Part shown: one piece after another, positions 7,167-9,826 of the stretch | Position numbering within the stretch: the first letter of the stretch is position 1 | Layout: every line of letters starts with the position of its first letter | From: Candidatus Margulisiibacteriota bacterium | GTDB lineage: Bacteria; Margulisbacteria; WOR-1; JAKLHX01 | Assembly (NCBI GenBank): GCA_022709925.1 | Contig: JAKLHX010000029.1 | Coordinates: 1-9,826 of the forward strand | Direction: 5' to 3' | DNA: 9,826 nt | Program-made: the position numbers and the translations under genes | The notes under the pieces: model-generated | What the model saw: only the letters and a program-made list of their open reading frames with translations | Told to the model about the DNA's origin: nothing | Database searches by the model: none

Positions 7167-7180
7167 TTGCCCTTAAATCA

Positions 7181-7189
7181 ATTATACCA
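7181..7189 (-). promoter_or_regulatory. Candidate extended -10 promoter (TGGTATAAT) for rnpB
   Basis: On the minus strand TGGTATAAT lies directly after the stop codon of the RNase HI-type gene. It predicts a start near 7174 and a leader of about 83 nt before the P1 helix of rnpB. No convincing -35 hexamer is seen 16-18 nt upstream, which falls inside the preceding gene. A closer promoter within the repeat cannot be excluded. Confidence 0.45.
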
Positions 7190-7190
7190 T

Positions 7191-7583
7191 TCAGAGCGCG
7201 TCTAAAGCCTTGTTCGCCAGTCCATCGGCCTCTTTGTTGAACTCTCTCTTTACGTGCTTTATCGAGAATTTTTTCATCTTTGCGATAAGAGCTTTTGCCT
7301 GGTGGTACAGAACTTTTAAGTTCTCGTCTTTTACCCTGTAATTCCCGTTGATCTGTTCAACTATCAATTGACTGTCGGAAACAAAATGGGCTTCGTGGGA
7401 CCCTTTTATGAGGATCTCTTCGAGTCCCCTGATAAGTGCCGAATATTCCGCGACATTGTTCGTGGTCTCTCCTATATATTCGCTTACTTCAAACAAGGTC
7501 TTTCCGCTCTTTTTGGCGATTATCCCTATGGCTGCCGGGCCGGGATTCCCTCTGGCCGCACCGTCTATGTTTATTTCGATCAT
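7191..7583 (-). CDS. RNase HI-family protein
   Basis: This 130-residue protein is close to a single RNase H fold and carries the four catalytic acidic residues: Asp7 (INIDGAARGNPGPA), Glu46 (NNVAEYSAL), Asp70 (FVSDSQLIVEQ) and Asp120 (FNKEADGLANKAL). His110 precedes the last strand. It belongs to the short group of RNase HI proteins, like those of archaea and of B. subtilis YpdQ, rather than to E. coli-type RnhA with its basic protrusion. Members cleave RNA in RNA-DNA hybrids, though some stand-alone homologues are weakly active. The ATG at 7583 overlaps the larC stop as ATGA, and an AGGAAAGG ribosome site lies upstream, so the upstream-extended frame is rejected. Confidence 0.92.
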   Translation of the reverse strand: MIEINIDGAARGNPGPAAIGIIAKKSGKTLFEVSEYIGETTNNVAEYSALIRGLEEILIKGSHEAHFVSDSQLIVEQINGNYRVKDENLKVLYHQAKALIAKMKKFSIKHVKREFNKEADGLANKALDAL

Positions 7584-8749
7584 TTTTTTGCCTTTCCTAT
7601 GACATCTGCCATGATATTTTTTAAAGGGATGCCGTGTTTTTTTGCCGCACTCCTGCAATCTTCATATTCGGGTTGGATATTTACCGCTTTGCCATCGCGT
7701 ATCCCTGTCTTGACCCTTATTTTTCCGTATTTTGTGTTTATTGTTCCCGTCGACCTGTCCAGGATACGTCTTTGGAACCTTGCTATCCGTACTCCCAGTG
7801 CCGTTGTGTGCGTAAGTATTATGTCTGATAGCGCTTCAATATCGGTTTTTTTAGAAAGGGCAGTCAACAATATGCCGGGGCGGCCTTTTTTCATTATTAT
7901 GTTCGTCATATAAACGTCGAGAGCTCCTTTTTCAAAAAGCTTTTCAAAGACATCTTCATATATCTGGGGGTTCATATCGTCGATGTTCGTTTCGATCGAG
8001 TAAATATCCTCGGCGTTCTTTTTGTCCGAAGTTTCGCCTATGAAAACCCTTAATACGTTCGGCTGATCGAGATCTGTTTTTCCTGCGCCGTATCCGATGG
8101 ATCTTATCGCCATTTCAGTAAAATTGCCGAATTTCTCCGCGATAGTCGTTATTATGGCTGCGCCGGTAGGTGTTACAAGTTCTCCCTCGACATCACTATT
8201 GTATGTAGGGATATTCTTTATCAGTTCTGCGGTGGCCGGAGCTGGGACTGGAAGTATGCCGTGAGCGCAGTTGATATATCCGCGGCTTACCGGAAGGGGA
8301 GAACAATAGATCTCTTCAAGCCCCATTATTTCCAGCGCACAAACGGTTCCTACAATATCAACTATCGCATCGACCGCTCCCACTTCGTGAAAATGGATCT
8401 TATTGATCGGGACTCCGTGTATCTTTGCCTCGGCTTTTGCCAGCCGCGTGAAGATATCGATGCTTTTTGTTTTTACGGATGCGGAGAGCTTGCTTCTGTT
8501 GATAAGGGAAACTATATTATCCAGATGTCTATGTTGCAGTCGGTCGCGACTGGCCCTTACGTTGACCTCGAAATATGAAGCCGAGATCCCGTTCTTCCTG
8601 ATTTTTTTGAGCTGTAAGCCGTAACCCGTGAGCCGTAAGCCTTTTATGTTTTTTTTAAGTTCATTGAAGTTAAGCCCGGAGTCAAGCAATGCTCCAAGTA
8701 TCATATTCCCGGATATACCGCTGAAGCAGTCAAAATATGCTGTTTTCAT
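7580..8749 (-). CDS. larC: LarC, nickel-pincer cofactor nickel insertion protein (pyridinium-3,5-bisthiocarboxylic acid mononucleotide nickel chelatase)
   Basis: LarC is the CTP-dependent cyclometallase that inserts nickel into the pyridinium bis-thiocarboxylate mononucleotide to give the pincer cofactor of lactate racemase and related enzymes. The 389-residue protein is of full family length. It begins YFDCFSGISGNM (5-16), followed by a histidine-rich HRHLDNI (73-79), HFHEVGAVDAIVDIVG (119-134), GELVTPTGAA (189-198), and the C-terminal LarC2 part from ETNIDDMNPQ (253-262) with KKGRPG (287-292). In Lactobacillus plantarum larC is read through a programmed frameshift; here both halves are in one uninterrupted frame. 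The ATG at 8749 overlaps the larB stop (ATGA) and a GGGGGGA ribosome site sits 3 nt upstream. It is coupled downstream to the RNase HI-type gene in the same manner. Confidence 0.95.
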   Translation of the reverse strand: MKTAYFDCFSGISGNMILGALLDSGLNFNELKKNIKGLRLTGYGLQLKKIRKNGISASYFEVNVRASRDRLQHRHLDNIVSLINRSKLSASVKTKSIDIFTRLAKAEAKIHGVPINKIHFHEVGAVDAIVDIVGTVCALEIMGLEEIYCSPLPVSRGYINCAHGILPVPAPATAELIKNIPTYNSDVEGELVTPTGAAIITTIAEKFGNFTEMAIRSIGYGAGKTDLDQPNVLRVFIGETSDKKNAEDIYSIETNIDDMNPQIYEDVFEKLFEKGALDVYMTNIIMKKGRPGILLTALSKKTDIEALSDIILTHTTALGVRIARFQRRILDRSTGTINTKYGKIRVKTGIRDGKAVNIQPEYEDCRSAAKKHGIPLKNIMADVIGKAKK

Positions 8750-9453
8750 TTTCCCCCCAATATCGTATGTGCCATTACACCGGCTCCGAAGCCATTGTCG
8801 ATGTTGACCACGGCAACCCCGGGGGCGCAGGAATTCATCATCGTCAAAAGCGCGGACAGGCCTTTGAAGCTGGCTCCGTAGCCGATACTTGTCGGAACAG
8901 CTATGACCGGGACTTGAACAAGTCCCGCGACCACGCTTGCCAGCGCGCCTTCCATGCCCGCAATAACTATTATGACAGATGCTTGCGATATCCTGTCCAG
9001 TTTGTTGAACAGCCTGTGTATTCCGGCCACTCCGACATCATATATGCGGTCGGTCGTGTTGCCCAGCAGCTCCGTCGTTACCGCCGCTTCTTCCGCGACC
9101 GGTATATCCGCCGTCCCGGCGGTAATAACGCAGATCATCCGTTTTGTCTTTTTGGATTTCGAATTTGGAAATTGTTTAAGATTTATTAGCGATATTATCC
9201 TCGCTTCCTTGTGATAAACCGCTTTTCGAAATGCCTTTGCCACCGCTTTGAAATTTTCCGGTGTCGCTCTTGTAGCGATGACGGTATTTTTCTTTTTTGC
9301 GAGCTTTTTAAATATAGCTGCTATTTGATTGTTCGTTTTGCCTGGGCAGAAGATGACTTCGGCAAATCCTTTCCTTTTTACGCGGTGATGGTCGATTTTT
9401 GCAAAGCCGAGGTCTTCGAGTTCAGATGTTTGTTTAATCTTCTTTTTTTTCAT
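8746..9453 (-). CDS. larB: LarB, nickel-pincer cofactor biosynthesis carboxylase/hydrolase
   Basis: LarB carboxylates the pyridinium ring of nicotinic acid adenine dinucleotide and cleaves its phosphoanhydride, giving the mononucleotide precursor of the nickel-pincer cofactor. The 235-residue protein has the LarB N-terminal block FAKIDHHRVKRKGFAEVIFC (17-36) and the AIR-carboxylase-like domain: ITAGTADIPVAEEA (110-123), VAGMEGALASVVAG-type loop (164-177), PTSIGYGASFKG (187-198) and SCAPGVAVVNIDNGFGA (208-224). Cys209 matches the position of the catalytic cysteine described for LarB, as far as I recall. The ATG at 9453 was chosen because homology begins there; it overlaps the end of rarA by 20 bp, and AAGGAG lies 16 nt upstream, a longer gap than usual. 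The N-terminal helical stretch seen in many relatives is shorter here. Confidence 0.93.
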   Translation of the reverse strand: MKKKKIKQTSELEDLGFAKIDHHRVKRKGFAEVIFCPGKTNNQIAAIFKKLAKKKNTVIATRATPENFKAVAKAFRKAVYHKEARIISLINLKQFPNSKSKKTKRMICVITAGTADIPVAEEAAVTTELLGNTTDRIYDVGVAGIHRLFNKLDRISQASVIIVIAGMEGALASVVAGLVQVPVIAVPTSIGYGASFKGLSALLTMMNSCAPGVAVVNIDNGFGAGVMAHTILGGK

Positions 9454-9736
9454 AGAACCGCGCCATCCGCTCCTTGATCTTTTTCTCGAACCCGATATCT
9501 TTCGGTTCGTAATAGGTCTTCTTCTCCGGCATATATTCCTGCTCGACATACCCGCCGAATGAATGAGGGTATTTATATCCTTTGTGCTTGCCCATTTTCT
9601 TTTCCCCGTCATAGGTAGCGTTTTTGAGATGGAGCGGCACTTCCTGTGTTTTGTTCTCTTTTATATCTGTCAGTGCCGCTTCGATGCCCATGTAAGACGC
9701 AACAGCACTGATCCTGAGGATCTCTTCATTGCCCAC
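9434..9736 (-). CDS. rarA: RarA (MgsA) AAA+ ATPase, C-terminal fragment, 5' truncated
   Basis: Only the C-terminal tail of this replication-associated recombination ATPase is present. From about 9700 downward the frame reads ASYMGIEAAL, then EVPLHLKNATYDGEKKMGKH, KGYKYPHSFGGYVEQEYMP and YYEPKDIGFEKKIKERM. These are the hallmarks of the RarA C-terminal domain, and the protein ends 20 bp inside larB. Upstream of about 9700 the frame stays open only to a TGA at 9797-9799, and its residues no longer match RarA, where a P-K-S-N motif is expected. The GTG at 9736 is therefore not a genuine start. The AAA+ domain with Walker motifs is missing. Either the locus was broken by recombination or the contig is chimeric here. 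Confidence 0.82.
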   Translation of the reverse strand: MGNEEILRISAVASYMGIEAALTDIKENKTQEVPLHLKNATYDGEKKMGKHKGYKYPHSFGGYVEQEYMPEKKTYYEPKDIGFEKKIKERMARFYEKKED

Positions 9737-9826
9737 ATCAACGGAATGGACACATTCGCGAGGGGTCTTGTAATTGCTGACCGCATTCTGAAGGAATCAG
9801 ATTATCTCAAGCTGCGCAAGGCGAGG
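9680..9826 (+). pseudogene. xylA: Xylose isomerase internal fragment, opposite strand to rarA
   Basis: Forty-nine open codons run to the window edge. They read FDAHVRRNSTDPEDLF, then IAHINGMDTFARGL and ILKESDYLKLRKAR, which is the conserved C-terminal region of class II xylose isomerase (D-xylose to D-xylulose). The Asp of F-D-A is one of the family's metal ligands. More than 300 N-terminal residues expected upstream are absent, since the preceding bases are rarA on the other strand. The first seven codons (9680-9700) also match RarA when read in reverse, so the breakpoint lies in or just after this stretch. The remaining C-terminus would lie beyond the window. Confidence 0.8.

Noticed and set aside
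7584..7658. N-terminal extension of the RNase HI-type protein
   Set aside because: These codons are antisense-free larC sequence in another frame; the ATG at 7583 has a ribosome site and an ATGA overlap and begins the conserved fold.
8605..8645. Short tandem repeats around GCCGTAA in larC
   Set aside because: They encode residues (GLRLTGYGLQL) that fit the expected LarC consensus at this point, so no separate element is needed.
7580..8749. Programmed frameshift in larC
   Set aside because: Both the LarC1 and LarC2 parts are in one continuous frame, so none is required.
8737..9189. 150-codon plus-strand frame
   Set aside because: It is antisense to larB and has no recognisable domain or ribosome site.

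Overview
The window (9,826 bp) looks like a piece of a chromosome from an uncultured anaerobic bacterium. It has moderate GC content, short gene spacings, standard stop codons (TGA is used as stop) and a bacterial class A RNase P RNA. The gene mix is a CoA-disulfide reductase fusion, lar nickel-cofactor genes, polyprenyl-phosphate-sugar enzymes and short palindromic intergenic repeats. That would fit a candidate-phylum bacterium such as Omnitrophota or Margulisbacteria, but the sequence alone does not settle the taxon.

Layout: 3-2219 (+) is a 5'-truncated multidomain sulfur-transfer/redox protein (pyridine nucleotide-disulfide oxidoreductase, rhodanese, TusA, DsrE-like). It converges, with an 8-bp tail overlap, on a long series of minus-strand genes. 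Read in the minus direction from the right end these are: a 5'-truncated rarA, larB, larC, an RNase HI-type gene, rnpB (RNase P RNA), a block of palindromic repeats, a GIY-YIG protein, a small four-helix membrane protein with a cytochrome b561-like histidine pattern, a GT-C membrane glycosyltransferase, a GT2 glycosyltransferase fused to a methyltransferase, and a GtrA-family flippase.

Two functional modules stand out. At 2212-5731 three tightly packed genes supply the parts of a lipid-linked sugar pathway: a synthase making polyprenyl-phosphate-sugar, a flippase and a GT-C transferase. A methyltransferase fused to the synthase suggests a methylated sugar or acceptor. At 7191-9453 larB and larC, joined by ATGA overlaps to each other and to the RNase HI gene, make parts of the nickel-pincer nucleotide cofactor; larA and larE are not in the window.

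The two oddest places are rnpB and the right end. The P1 helix of rnpB is built from arms of flanking palindromic repeats that could also pair elsewhere. At the right end, the rarA reading frame loses its homology at about 9700 and runs into an oppositely oriented fragment of xylose isomerase. That is either a real rearrangement or a chimeric assembly join.
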